Notes under the pieces: model-generated
What the model was told of the DNA's origin: nothing
The model's database searches: none
The model's input: the letters and a program-made list of their open reading frames with translations, nothing else
Program-made: the position numbers and the translations under genes
Shown: positions 1 to 9,253 of the stretch, piece by piece
Layout of the letters: each line of letters starts with the position of its first letter
Numbering within the stretch: the stretch's first letter is position 1
NCBI GenBank assembly: GCA_016794565.1
Contig: JAEUHQ010000131.1
Span: 1-43,624 of the forward strand
Origin: Planctomycetota bacterium
GTDB taxonomy: Bacteria > Planctomycetota > UBA1135 > UBA2386
Direction: 5' to 3'
DNA length: 43,624 bases

Positions 1-783
1 CTTGAACGCGCCGGTCTTCGTCGGATCGTTCAGCGCCTTGTCGCTCGCCGCGCCGACGTCCGGCTTCTCGGCCTGCATGCCGATGCCGACGTTGTGGAAG
101 ACACGGTCCGTGAAGAGCGGCGGCGTGTGGCAGACGACGCAACCGGCCTTGCCCATGAACAGGTCGTGGCCCTTCTGGGCGGCCTCGGGGAGTGCGTTCT
201 TCTTGTCGGCCTGCCAGCGGTCGTACGCGGAGTCGCCGCTGCGTAGCGCGCGCAGGAACGAAGCGAGGGCGAACACCACGGTCTTCTCGCTCGGAGGCTC
301 GCCGAACGCGGCTTGGAACGCCTTCGCGTACGCCGGCACATCGGCGAGCTTCTTCGCGGCCTCTTCGGGCTTGCCGCCGATCTGCGCCTTCCACGCCGCG
401 CCGACGTTCGCCTCGAGGCCCTTCGCGCGGCCGTCCCAGTAGAGACGTTCGAGGTAACCGACGTTGAACATCGTCGGGGAGTTGCGCGTGTTGTCCTTGC
501 CGTCGTCCTTCTTGGACACCGCGTTGCCGTCGGTGAACGCCTTCTCCGGCAGGTGGCAGGTGCTGCAGGACATCGAGCCGCTGCCCGAGAGGCGCGGGTC
601 GAAGAACAGCTGCTTGCCGAGTTCGGCCTTCGCCGAGGTCAGCGGGTTGTCGGCGGACGCGACGAGCGTCGCGCTCTCGAGCCCGCGAGGAGGGGTCTGG
701 ACGTCGGTCGTGTGCGCCGACGCGGGGTGGTCGGACGTGCAGGCGGCGACGAGGGGCAAGAGGAGCCAGAACAGGCAGCGCAT
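1..783 (-). CDS. Di-heme cytochrome c peroxidase (MauG/CcpA family), lipoprotein, C-terminus cut by window edge
   Basis: The frame is open from an ATG at 783 to the left edge (261 codons), so the C-terminal part is missing. The N-terminus MRCLFWLLLPLVAAC is a lipoprotein signal with a lipobox Cys at residue 15. Two c-type heme sites are visible, CSTCH at residues 73-77 and CVVCH at 215-219, the spacing expected for bacterial di-heme peroxidases. KAELGKQLFFDPRLS, NSPTMFNVGY and LFTDRVFHNVGIG are typical of the family. The family reduces hydrogen peroxide with electrons from small cytochromes; here it would sit in the periplasm anchored to a membrane. The start is supported by GGAGG five bases upstream of the ATG. 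The next gene on this strand (885-1475) lies about 100 bp upstream and could be co-transcribed. Related MauG-type enzymes have other substrates, so peroxidase activity is inferred. Confidence 0.93.
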   Translation of the reverse strand, partial: MRCLFWLLLPLVAACTSDHPASAHTTDVQTPPRGLESATLVASADNPLTSAKAELGKQLFFDPRLSGSGSMSCSTCHLPEKAFTDGNAVSKKDDGKDNTRNSPTMFNVGYLERLYWDGRAKGLEANVGAAWKAQIGGKPEEAAKKLADVPAYAKAFQAAFGEPPSEKTVVFALASFLRALRSGDSAYDRWQADKKNALPEAAQKGHDLFMGKAGCVVCHTPPLFTDRVFHNVGIGMQAEKPDVGAASDKALNDPTKTGAFK

Positions 784-884
784 CGGAACCTCCGGGGGTG
801 GTGACGGGCGCCGGCGGTGTCCGCCGGCAGGGCCGCCCACTCTACCCGCGCGCCTCTTCGTCGCACGCCGGACTGCGCCGGGTC

Positions 885-1475
885 TCAGCGATAGCGGCGC
901 AGCTGGCGCAGCAGCTTCAGGTAGCGCCGGTCCTTCGTCAGCGACCAGGCGAGCTGCACTTCGCGCTGCAGTTCGTTCTGGTTCATCGCGGCCGGCGAAC
1001 GGTCGACGCCGAGCACCGGATCGAAGCCCGCATCGGCGGCGCGCGCTGCGGCTTCGGCGGCGCTCGGCACCGCGGGCTGCGCGGCGGGAATCGGCGCGGC
1101 ATCGGCCTTCTTCGCCGAGGCCTCCGCGGCCTTCACGTCGCGGGAGCGCTTCTCGGCGGCCTGCGCCATCGCGCGATCCTTGTCCGCGGCTTCGCGCTGC
1201 TTCGCCTGATCGGTCTCCGCCTTCACGATCGCCTCGACCGACAGGTCGTCCTTCTCGATCTTGAACACGGAGGCCTTCGGCAGGATCACCTCGCCGCCGA
1301 CGATGCGCACGTGGTAGCCCTCGTCGCTCTCGGCGATCAGGACACCGACGACGACGGCCGGCGACGAACCCTCGGCCGACTGCTTGTGATTCTCGGGATC
1401 GGACAGCCAGAACTTGTCCGCCTTGGCAGGGACCTGGAGCAGCAACATGCCCAGGACGAACGGAAGGATGCGCAT
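885..1475 (-). CDS. Small secreted protein of unknown function
   Basis: A 196-residue product if translation starts at MRILPFVLGMLLL (1475); an in-frame ATG six codons upstream (1493) is possible but would put extra residues before the signal peptide. The signal peptide ends near VPAKA. The segment after it (VVGVLIAESDEGYHVRIVGG...) looks like a short beta-rich domain, with a lysine/glutamate/alanine-rich and probably helical region at about residues 65-125 (QAKQREAADKDRAMAQAAEK). The C-terminus is basic (KDRRYLKLLRQLRRYR). No catalytic motif or known domain is recognised. It lies upstream of the peroxidase gene on the same strand and is divergent from the large heme-binding fusion gene. No clear Shine-Dalgarno sequence precedes either start. 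Confidence 0.72.
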   Translation of the reverse strand: MRILPFVLGMLLLQVPAKADKFWLSDPENHKQSAEGSSPAVVVGVLIAESDEGYHVRIVGGEVILPKASVFKIEKDDLSVEAIVKAETDQAKQREAADKDRAMAQAAEKRSRDVKAAEASAKKADAAPIPAAQPAVPSAAEAAARAADAGFDPVLGVDRSPAAMNQNELQREVQLAWSLTKDRRYLKLLRQLRRYR

Positions 1476-1597
1476 GGCATCAGGGTACCACATGGCACGC
1501 CGGGTGCTGGGCCGCGGGCCTCGACTCGCCGGAGCTCTGCGCGACCGTGCGATGGCACGGAGTGGACCGCGTCGCCCGCTGCGGCGAGAGTGCCGCG

Positions 1598-4500
1598 ATG
1601 TCCTCCGCGCTGCTGCTCGCCGTTGCGTTCGTGTCGTCGCCGACGCCGCAGGAGCCGGTGGCCCGCGGGCAGGTCTTCGACGGGCACTCGCTCACCGGCT
1701 GGCGCGGCGACGGCGTGCACTGGAGCGTGCGCGACGGGTGCATCGTCGGCGCGCACGACGGCTCGCTCGCGGCGAACACGTTCCTCGTGCTGGACGGCGA
1801 GTTCACGGACTTCGAGTTCACGTGCGAAGTGCGCCTCGAGGGCGACAACAACAGCGGCGTGCAGTACCGCAGCCGCGTGCTGCCGGGAGAAGGGTTCCGT
1901 GTCGCGGGCCCGCAGTGCGACGTGCATCCGCGTCCGGACTTCTTCGCGATGCTCTACGACGAGCAGGGCGCCGGCATCGTCGCGGAGCGCGGTCAGGGCG
2001 TGGTTTGGCGCGAGGACGGCCGGCGCGTGCTCGGCGGCGTCGCGGCGCCGTGGCGCGGCGACGCGAAGGAATGGCATCGCCTATCCATCGTCGCGGCGGG
2101 GGAGTTCGTCTGGCACGAGGTCGACGGCCGTGTCGTCACGTGCGTGAAGGACGAACGCGGCAACGCGCCGCGCTCCGGCGCGATCGCGCTGCAACTGCAC
2201 GTGGGGCCGGCGATGTCCGTGTTCTTCCGTGACCTCGCTGTCGTCGAACGCCCTGCAGCACCCGTGCCCGCTTCGATGGTGGCGCTGCTCCGGCGTGACG
2301 AGCAGCGCCGGGCCCGCGGCGGCGCGCCGCCGCCGTCGTGGATCTGGGACGAACGCGCCGAGGACGGCGAGGAGGTCTTTTTCCGCCGGACGTTCGCCGT
2401 CGGCCGCGCACCGACCGCAGCGCGTCTCGCTGTGACGTGCGACGACCACTGCCGTGTGTTCGTGAACGGCGACCGGGTGGCGGCGAGCGACGAATGGGAG
2501 GCGCCGATCGTCGTCGATGTCACGCCCGCGCTTGCCGCCGGCGAGAACGTGCTCGCGGTGCACGGCAGCAACGACCGCGGGCCCGCGGCGCTCGCGGCGC
2601 GGCTCACCTGGCGCGAGGGCGACACGGATCGGGAACTCGTGAGCGACGCGGCGTGGCTCTGCAACGACGACGATCCCGACGGCTGGAACACGGTCGGCTT
2701 CGACGCGGCGAAGTGGAAGACGGCGACGGTGCACGCGGCCATCGACGGGCCGCCGTGGGCCGGCGGTCTGCGCGGCGGTGCGTTCGCTGCCGGGCGCGAC
2801 GACGAACCGCAGGTCGCGGTGCCGGACACGGTCGTCACGGCGGCGGACGGCTCACTCGTCGAGGCGCTGCACTTGTGCGACGTGCCCCGTTCGTCCGGTT
2901 CGTGGGTGTCGCTGTGCGCCGATCCGAAGGGTCGGCTCTACGCGAGCGCGGAGGGCGGCGGGCTGTTCCGTGTGACGCCCGCGCGGGCGCTCGGCGAGAC
3001 GACGACGATCGAACGGGTGCCGGTCGACCTCGGCGGATGCCACGGCCTCCTGTGGTTCCGCGATTCGCTCTACGCGGTGCAGAACGGTGGCGCGTCGGGC
3101 CTCTGGCGGCTCACCGACACGGACGGCGACGGCGTTCTCGATCGCAAGGAGCTGCTGCGTGCGCTCGACGGTGAAGGCGAGCATGGGCCGCATTCGGTCG
3201 TCACAGCACCCGACGGAGAGAACCTGCTCGTGCTGTGCGGCAACCACACGAAGCTGCCCGAACTTGCGGCGAGCCGCGTGCCGACGGACTGGAGGGAGGA
3301 TCGGCTGCTGCCGCGGCTCGAGGATCCCAACGACTACTGGGAGGGCATCTCGCCGCCGGGCGGCTGGGTGTGCCTCGTCGATCCCGACGGCAAGCGGTGG
3401 GAGCTGCTCTGCTGCGGCTTCCGCAATCCGTACGACCTGGCCGTGCTGCCGAACGGGCTCGTCGTCGTGTTCGACGCCGACATGGAGTGGGACATGGGCT
3501 TGCCGTGGTATTGCCCGACGCGCCTGCTCGCGGTCGAGAGCGGCGTCGACTACGGCTGGCGCATCGGCAGCGCCAAGTGGTGCGTGGACTGGCCCGATGC
3601 GCCGCCGCCGTTGCTCGACGTCGGTCCGGGTTCGCCGACCGGCATGGCCGTCGTGCCAGGGCTTCCGGGCGGCGGTCTCGTGGCACTCGACTGGACGTTC
3701 GGCACGGTCCACCTCGGCGGGCAGCCGTGGCTCGTCGGCGCGCCGTTGCCCCTCACCGACGTCGCGTCGGTGCCCGGGTCGGCAGGACGAAGCACCGTGT
3801 ACCTGCTCACGGGCGGGCGCGGTCTGCCTTCGTCGCTGATCGCGGTGGAGGCCGCCGCGAAGGACGAGGACTGGCTCACGCGCTCGCTGCTGGCGATTCC
3901 GCAGTGGGGTGAATGCGGGTCGTGGCCCGAACGGGAAACCCGCGCGTCGACGGCCATCCTCGACGAAGCGCAACGTCACCAGCGTCGATCGCCGACCAGC
4001 CTCTCGCCGTGGTGGCGCCCCGACTGGCAGCGCGCGCGCGCCGCGCTCGAGCGGCTGCCCGTCGCGGAGTGGCGCGGCGTCGCGCTCGCCGCGGATGCCG
4101 CGGACCCGCAGCGCTTCGTGTGCGGTCTGCTGGCACTCGCTCGGCAGGGTGGTCGCGCCGACCTGCAGCCCGTGCTCGATGCGCTGGGTCGCGCGAAGTT
4201 CGCCTCGTTGCCGCACGCCGATCGGCTCGCCTGGTTGCGCGTGCACGCACTCGCGCTGCTGCGCCTCGGCCCCGCCACCGCCGAGCAGAACGCCGCGGTT
4301 GCCGACCGGCTGCTGCCCCTGTTCCCGACCGGCGACGAACGCGAGGACGGGGATCTCGCGGAGCTGCTTGCGTTCGTCGAAGCGAAGGGCTTCCTCGACA
4401 AGGCGGTGCCGCTGCTGTCGCCGATGCGGCCGTCGCCGCCGGCGGCGTGGGCGGAGACCGCGTCCCGCAACCCGACGTACGGCGGCGTCATAGCGGCGAT

Positions 4501-5290
4501 GATCGCGAGTCCGCCGCCGACCGGGCAGATCGCGATCGCGAACGCGCTGCGCACCGTGAAGACCGGCTGGACGATCGAGCAGCGCCGCACGTTCTTCGCG
4601 TTCGTCGCCGCGGCGCGGACGCGGAAAGGTGGTTCGAGCTACGACGGTTACCTGAAGTCGATCGCGAACGCGGCATGGGCGACGTGTGCCCCCGACGAAC
4701 GAACGACGCTCGCCGCCGCGCACTCTGCATCGATCGCCGAACGACCGAAGTTCGCGAGCCGGCCGCCGAAGGGCCCGGGGCGCGGGTGGACGCTCACCGA
4801 TGCCGACGCGCTGCTGCGGCAGCCGCTCGACGGCGAGGACGTCGCCGCCGGCCGCGACCTGTTCCACGCGGCGTCGTGCGCGTCGTGCCACTTCTTCGCC
4901 GGCGAGGGCGGCAACCACGGCCCCGACCTCACGAGCCTCGCCGCGAAGTTCTCGGCGCGCGACGTGTTCGAGTCGATCGTCGAACCGAGCCGTGCGGTCG
5001 GCGACCAGTACGCCGGCTCGGTGCTGACGAAGCGCGATGGCAGCGCGCTGTTCGGCTTCGTGGCGAAGGCCTTCCGCGGCGATGCCGAAGTGTTCGAAGT
5101 GGTGTCGGCCGACGCGAACGCCGCGGTCGTCCGTGTCCCCGGCGCCGATGTCGCGAAGGTCGAGAGGAGCCCCTTGTCGCCGATGCCGGCCGGCCTCGTG
5201 AACGGCATGTCCGCGGGCGAACTGCGCCAGCTGCTCGCGTTCCTCCTGTCGGGCGGTCGGGGACTCGGACCGCCGCCAACGGAGCGCTAG
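1598..5290 (+). CDS. Secreted DUF1080-like / beta-propeller / PVC-type heme-binding fusion protein
   Basis: A 1230-residue protein starting at MSSALLLAVAFVSS, a signal peptide; the frame stays open upstream to a GTG at 1547, but that start would bury the signal. Residues about 22-215 (FDGHSLTGWRGDGVHWSV, NNSGVQYRSR) match the DUF1080/3-keto-disaccharide hydrolase fold. Residues about 245-395 look like a galactose-binding-type beta-sandwich (CRVFVNGDRVA). Residues about 430-770 resemble the six-bladed propeller of PVC membrane-bound dehydrogenase-like proteins and contain an EF-hand-like loop DTDGDGVLDRKE. A helical region follows, then a single-heme domain with CASCH at 1094-1098 and the downstream FESIVEPSRAVGDQY typical of the Pirellula/Verrucomicrobium heme-binding domain. 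Sugar-derivative oxidation or cleavage outside the cytoplasm is the likely role, but the substrate is unknown. The ECF sigma gene begins 15 bp downstream on the same strand. Confidence 0.9.
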   Translation: MSSALLLAVAFVSSPTPQEPVARGQVFDGHSLTGWRGDGVHWSVRDGCIVGAHDGSLAANTFLVLDGEFTDFEFTCEVRLEGDNNSGVQYRSRVLPGEGFRVAGPQCDVHPRPDFFAMLYDEQGAGIVAERGQGVVWREDGRRVLGGVAAPWRGDAKEWHRLSIVAAGEFVWHEVDGRVVTCVKDERGNAPRSGAIALQLHVGPAMSVFFRDLAVVERPAAPVPASMVALLRRDEQRRARGGAPPPSWIWDERAEDGEEVFFRRTFAVGRAPTAARLAVTCDDHCRVFVNGDRVAASDEWEAPIVVDVTPALAAGENVLAVHGSNDRGPAALAARLTWREGDTDRELVSDAAWLCNDDDPDGWNTVGFDAAKWKTATVHAAIDGPPWAGGLRGGAFAAGRDDEPQVAVPDTVVTAADGSLVEALHLCDVPRSSGSWVSLCADPKGRLYASAEGGGLFRVTPARALGETTTIERVPVDLGGCHGLLWFRDSLYAVQNGGASGLWRLTDTDGDGVLDRKELLRALDGEGEHGPHSVVTAPDGENLLVLCGNHTKLPELAASRVPTDWREDRLLPRLEDPNDYWEGISPPGGWVCLVDPDGKRWELLCCGFRNPYDLAVLPNGLVVVFDADMEWDMGLPWYCPTRLLAVESGVDYGWRIGSAKWCVDWPDAPPPLLDVGPGSPTGMAVVPGLPGGGLVALDWTFGTVHLGGQPWLVGAPLPLTDVASVPGSAGRSTVYLLTGGRGLPSSLIAVEAAAKDEDWLTRSLLAIPQWGECGSWPERETRASTAILDEAQRHQRRSPTSLSPWWRPDWQRARAALERLPVAEWRGVALAADAADPQRFVCGLLALARQGGRADLQPVLDALGRAKFASLPHADRLAWLRVHALALLRLGPATAEQNAAVADRLLPLFPTGDEREDGDLAELLAFVEAKGFLDKAVPLLSPMRPSPPAAWAETASRNPTYGGVIAAMIASPPPTGQIAIANALRTVKTGWTIEQRRTFFAFVAAARTRKGGSSYDGYLKSIANAAWATCAPDERTTLAAAHSASIAERPKFASRPPKGPGRGWTLTDADALLRQPLDGEDVAAGRDLFHAASCASCHFFAGEGGNHGPDLTSLAAKFSARDVFESIVEPSRAVGDQYAGSVLTKRDGSALFGFVAKAFRGDAEVFEVVSADANAAVVRVPGADVAKVERSPLSPMPAGLVNGMSAGELRQLLAFLLSGGRGLGPPPTER

Positions 5291-5305
5291 GCTCCCGATC
5301 CTGCG

Positions 5306-5914
5306 ATGTCCGATCCCCTGCCCGACTCGCCGACCGCGGAACTCGTCGCTGCCGCGAAGCAGCAGGAACGCCCGGCGATCGAACAGTTGCTGGTGCGCCA
5401 CCTGCCAGGACTCGAGGCGTTCGTGCGATTGCGGATGGGGCCCGGGCTGCGCGCGGTCGCGACGCCGCCCGACCTCGTGCAGTCGGTGTGCCGCGAAGTG
5501 CTGGAAGACCTGTCGGGTTTCGAGTTCCGCGGCGAAGCGCCGTTCCGCGCGTGGCTCTACACGTGCGCGGAGAACAAGCTGCGCGAGAAGCACCGGTACC
5601 ACCATCGCGAGAAGCGCGATGTCGCTGCGGAGGTCGTGCTGCCCGATGCGAGCACCTTCCTGCCGGCGTACCGGGCGCTGTGCACGCCGAGCCGCGACAT
5701 GGAAGTCCGCGAAGCGATCGCGCGCGTCGAAGCAGCGTTCGACCGGCTGCCCGACGACTACCGCGAAGCGGTGACGCTGCACAAGCTGTGCGGGCTCTCA
5801 CACGCGGAGATCGCCGAGCGGATGAACCGCAGCGAGGGTGCAGTGCGCAACCTCGTCTACCGCGGCATCTCGCGGCTCGCGCTGCTCGTCGACGCCGACG
5901 ACGCGGCGACGTGA
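5306..5914 (+). CDS. ECF-type RNA polymerase sigma factor
   Basis: A 202-residue sigma-70 family protein with regions 2 and 4 only. Region 2 spans about residues 25-110 (PPDLVQSVCREVLEDL, FRGEAPFRAWLYTCAENK), and region 4 about 135-195 (FDRLPDDYREAVTLHKLCG, LSHAEIAERMNRSEGAVRN, a helix-turn-helix). It would direct RNA polymerase to a dedicated promoter set. It starts 15 bp after the heme-binding fusion gene, so both are probably on one transcript. Its stop codon is one base from the stop codon of the convergent Ser/Thr kinase gene. Planctomycetes often encode such sigma factors next to Ser/Thr kinases, which suggests control by phosphorylation instead of a classical anti-sigma factor. No anti-sigma gene is adjacent. 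No clear ribosome binding site is visible. Confidence 0.95.
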   Translation: MSDPLPDSPTAELVAAAKQQERPAIEQLLVRHLPGLEAFVRLRMGPGLRAVATPPDLVQSVCREVLEDLSGFEFRGEAPFRAWLYTCAENKLREKHRYHHREKRDVAAEVVLPDASTFLPAYRALCTPSRDMEVREAIARVEAAFDRLPDDYREAVTLHKLCGLSHAEIAERMNRSEGAVRNLVYRGISRLALLVDADDAAT

Positions 5915-5915
5915 G

Positions 5916-8555
5916 TCACTTGTCGGCGGGGTCCGCGCCCCCGGGCGCAGCCGCGGTCTTCGCGTCGAGGCGCTGGCGCAGGGCGTCGAACTCGGGGCGA
6001 CCGCGCAGCGGCGCATAGATCTCCTCGCCGAGGGGATTGTTCGGACCCCAGCCGAGCCGCTCGGCGGCGAGCAGGCACTCGAGCGCGCCGTCGGCGCACG
6101 CCGCGGCGGTCGGGAGGTCGCCGTCGGTGGCCGCACCGCGCAGTTTCGCGAGCCGCAGCCAGTGGCGGGCCGCCGTGCGCTGCGCGGAAGGGTCGTTCAT
6201 CGCCGCGAGCTGCAGGATGCCGCCGTGCAGGTCGTTCGCGCGCCCGAGCCGCGCGAGCGCCGTGCCGCGGACGGTCAGGTGGTTGCGCAGGTAGTCGCGG
6301 GCCTGCCCGAACGACGGCATCCGGGCCAGCACCTCACGCTGCTGTTCGATCGCCCGGTCGAGCCGTTCCACGGCGAGTTCGTCCTGGCCCTGCAGCACGT
6401 TCATCTCCGCGAGCGAGTGCAGCGCGGCGCCGAGTTCGTTGCGCAGCGCGACGTCCTGCGGGTGGTCCCTCACGATGGCCTCGCGCAACGCGAGGCAGTC
6501 CTTCAGGGTCGGTGCCGCGCGGGTGTCGCGCGCCTGCACGTACGCGTTCCCGAGCCGCTGCAGGACGCCGGCCGTGACCTGCGACGCGGGCGGCCACAGC
6601 GGTGCGTCCGCGGGGATCGAGCGCGCGAGAGCGAGCGCGTCGTCGAGGATCGCGATGGCGGCGGGAAGCCGCTTCTCGCGCGTCGCGACGGTGCCCTTCG
6701 TGAGAAGCAGCGAGACGAGCTGGCGGGTGTCGGAGGGGTTGTCCTTCTCGGCAACGAGGCCGCGCGCCAGCTCGATCGCGGGATCGACGATGGCGAGCAT
6801 GCCGGCGTTGTCGCGCACCTGATCGGCCAGGCCGATGCGCTGGATCGCGAGTTCGACGCGGTGGCGGGCGACGTCGATGCGAAGACCCGGATTGTGTGCC
6901 GCGGCGGCGAGATCGGCCTCGGCGTCGTCGAAGTGGCGCACCGCGGTCTCTCTCGCGCCCATCTGCACGGCGAAGTCGCCGAGGTGGATGCGGGCGAGCG
7001 ATCGTTTCAGGAGGCGGCCCGCCGGAACGTCCGTCCGCTCGTCGCCGAGCAGGGCGATCTGTTCGCGGAGCACCGCGTTGCCGCCGGCTGTGTCGCCGGC
7101 CCGTCCGAGCATGAGGGCATACCGGTCCAAGGCGTCTGCCGCGTTGCCGACGAGGCGCGTGTCGTCCGGATGGCGGGCAAGGAGCTTCCGGTACATCGCG
7201 ACGGCGTCCGCCAGGGACTCGCGGGCGGCGTCGGCCGCCGCGGGCACATAGCGCAGCCTGTCGTTGCCGACGTGCACGAGCATGCGCTGGATCGCTTCGA
7301 GCGTCGACGTGAAGTTCGCCTCGAGCTGGCGGCCGACCTCACGTTCGCGCCACATGAACACGACGGGCAGGAACGCTGCCGCGACCGCGGTCGCGGCGAG
7401 GGCCGTCGCCGCGACGCGGTGCCGCTGGCACCAGCGCCACGTGCGGAGCGACCACGACAGGCGGCGGGCGGCGATGGGGCGACGCTGCAGCACCGCCTGC
7501 AGGTCCGCGGCGAACGCGTCCATGTCCGCGTAGCGGCGGTCGCGATCGCGGTCCATCGCCGTGCGGACGACGAGTTCGAGCTCGGGCGGGACGTCGCGGT
7601 TCACCTTGCGCACGCTCGGCACGTCGCCGTCGCGGATCCGGTGCAGATCCGCCGCCCCGGGGAAGGGTGCCCGCAGCGCGAGCATCTGCCAGAGGGTCGC
7701 CGCCAGGGAGTAGACGTCGGTGCGTTCGTCGACGGCGTCGCCGCGCAGCTGCTCGGGCGACATGAAGGCGGGAGAGCCCGGCGTGTTGCCCGTTCGCGTG
7801 AACTCGTGCGACCCCGCGACCATCGCGACGCCGAAGTCGAGCAGCACCGCGCGGCCGTCCGGCAGCAGCATGACGTTCGACGGCTTGATGTCGCGGTGCA
7901 CGATGCCGCGCAGGTGCGCGTGGCGGACGCCGAGCGCGATCGTGTGCACGATGCGCGTGCAGACCTGCCACCACGTTCCGTCCATCGGGTCCGTGCCGGT
8001 CTCCGGCGAGCCGCCGAGCGTGCGCCGCAGGTCGTCGCCGCGCAGGTCGGCGGGATCGCGGTCGTGCAGGAACTGGCAGACTTCGTGGACCGTCCGTCCG
8101 CGCATCAGCTCCATCGCGTACCACGGCAGCCCGTCCTGCTCGCCGCTCGCGAGCACCGGCACGATCGCCGGGTGCGCGAGCCGGGCCACGGCCTCGATCT
8201 CGCGGCGGAAGCGTTCGCGCGCGCCCTCGAAGAACAGCAGCTCCGGCCGCACGACCTTGAGTGCGACGCGACGGCCGAGCGACTCCTGCTCCGCTTCGTA
8301 CACGACGCCCATGCCGCCGCTGCCGAGCTGGCGCAGCAGGTGGAACTCGCCGAGGCGGTCGGGGAAGTCGCGCACGGGTTCGCCCTTGCCGAGCAGTCCC
8401 ATCTCGCGGCAGCGCTGCAGCCCGCGTTCGAGGGCGGCGCGGTTCGGTTCGTTGGCGGCGAGGAAGCGCTGGATCGCCGCGTCCCCGCCCTCGTCGAACG
8501 CGGCGAGCGCGTCGGCGAGCAGGTCTTCGAGCGGCGGCACGTCGCGGGGCGTCAT
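5916..8555 (-). CDS. Membrane-anchored Ser/Thr protein kinase with C-terminal TPR-like region
   Basis: An 879-residue protein counted from MTPRDVPPLEDLL (an ATG seven codons upstream is the alternative). The Hanks-type kinase domain covers about residues 70-350: glycine loop GSGGMG at 79-84, catalytic Lys at about 100 (VALKVV), HRDIKPSNVMLL with the catalytic Asp at about 222, DFGVA, and SPEQLRGD in the activation segment. All residues needed for activity are present. A transmembrane segment (ATAVAAAFLPVVFMW) lies at about 378-400, followed by roughly 480 residues of helical, tetratricopeptide-like sequence that is probably extracytoplasmic and may sense a ligand or partner. The short acidic N-terminus (about 1-60) precedes the kinase domain. 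It is convergent with the ECF sigma gene, with one base between the stop codons; a functional kinase-sigma pair is inferred. Confidence 0.95.
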   Translation of the reverse strand: MTPRDVPPLEDLLADALAAFDEGGDAAIQRFLAANEPNRAALERGLQRCREMGLLGKGEPVRDFPDRLGEFHLLRQLGSGGMGVVYEAEQESLGRRVALKVVRPELLFFEGARERFRREIEAVARLAHPAIVPVLASGEQDGLPWYAMELMRGRTVHEVCQFLHDRDPADLRGDDLRRTLGGSPETGTDPMDGTWWQVCTRIVHTIALGVRHAHLRGIVHRDIKPSNVMLLPDGRAVLLDFGVAMVAGSHEFTRTGNTPGSPAFMSPEQLRGDAVDERTDVYSLAATLWQMLALRAPFPGAADLHRIRDGDVPSVRKVNRDVPPELELVVRTAMDRDRDRRYADMDAFAADLQAVLQRRPIAARRLSWSLRTWRWCQRHRVAATALAATAVAAAFLPVVFMWREREVGRQLEANFTSTLEAIQRMLVHVGNDRLRYVPAAADAARESLADAVAMYRKLLARHPDDTRLVGNAADALDRYALMLGRAGDTAGGNAVLREQIALLGDERTDVPAGRLLKRSLARIHLGDFAVQMGARETAVRHFDDAEADLAAAAHNPGLRIDVARHRVELAIQRIGLADQVRDNAGMLAIVDPAIELARGLVAEKDNPSDTRQLVSLLLTKGTVATREKRLPAAIAILDDALALARSIPADAPLWPPASQVTAGVLQRLGNAYVQARDTRAAPTLKDCLALREAIVRDHPQDVALRNELGAALHSLAEMNVLQGQDELAVERLDRAIEQQREVLARMPSFGQARDYLRNHLTVRGTALARLGRANDLHGGILQLAAMNDPSAQRTAARHWLRLAKLRGAATDGDLPTAAACADGALECLLAAERLGWGPNNPLGEEIYAPLRGRPEFDALRQRLDAKTAAAPGGADPADK

Positions 8556-8627
8556 GGCGGGGGGGCAGTGTGGCACGCCGCCGCGTCGATCGCGACGGCA
8601 TCGGCGGCGAGCGGTCCGCCGAGCGGG

Positions 8628-9119
8628 TCAGGGGCCCGTCTTCGGCGGCGCGATCGGGTTGCGCAGGTAGGCGATCAGGTCCTTTGCGTCCGCCTCGGAG
8701 AAGCGGTAGCCGGGCATCGGCGGCAGCGGCTGACGGCCGCCGGGCAGCGTGCCCTTCGTGAAGAACTCGAGCGCCTGCTCGTCGGTCAGCGTCGGCAGGT
8801 TCGCGATGTGCTTGCTGACCGGCGCCCACGGCATCGGGATCGTCGGCTGGAACGGCAGGGGTGCGCCCTGCAGCCAGCGCTCGGGGATGATGTTGCCCTG
8901 GTCGTCGCGCGGGCTGTGGCAGTCCCAGCACATGCCGACCTTCTCGACGAGGTAGCGGCCGTTCTCCGCGCTCACGGTGCGCGCCGGTTCGCGGCTCGAG
9001 AACGCTGCGGACAACGCGGTGACGATCGCGAGCACGAGCAGGGTGGACAGGACGATCAGGGCAGGCGACGCGCCACTCTCGGTGGCGACGGCGCTTCGGT
9101 ACGGATGGGTGTGGTTCAT
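8628..9119 (-). CDS. Membrane-anchored mono-heme cytochrome c
   Basis: A 163-residue protein starting at MNHTHPYRS (ATG at 9119). The same frame stays open far upstream, but only antisense to the next gene. An N-terminal transmembrane anchor covers about residues 18-40 (ALIVLSTLLVLAIVTALSAAF). One c-type heme site, CWDCH, is at 64-68 (axial His68), and a probable sixth ligand Met lies in the PPMPGYRFSEADAKDLIAYL stretch typical of class I cytochromes c. PMPWAPVSKHIANLPTLTD resembles cytochrome subunits of membrane dehydrogenases. It is an electron carrier on the outer face of the membrane; its partner enzyme is not encoded beside it. The kinase gene follows 72 bp downstream on the same strand. 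No Shine-Dalgarno sequence is seen. Confidence 0.9.
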   Translation of the reverse strand: MNHTHPYRSAVATESGASPALIVLSTLLVLAIVTALSAAFSSREPARTVSAENGRYLVEKVGMCWDCHSPRDDQGNIIPERWLQGAPLPFQPTIPMPWAPVSKHIANLPTLTDEQALEFFTKGTLPGGRQPLPPMPGYRFSEADAKDLIAYLRNPIAPPKTGP

Positions 9120-9253
9120 CGGACGGAACGGAAAGGAAGGGTTCGTGGGGCGCGTGCGTCGCGCCCACGGAACCCAGTGCCGCCCGTTCCGGGACGTCAC
9201 ACCGCGGCTCGCAAAAACCTCGGCCGGCGGGACACCTTCGCCCCGGCGGCGGA

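Noticed and set aside
2852..5782. A 976-codon open frame on the minus strand
   Set aside because: It is antisense to the heme-binding fusion gene and the ECF sigma gene; composition is that of a GC-driven shadow.
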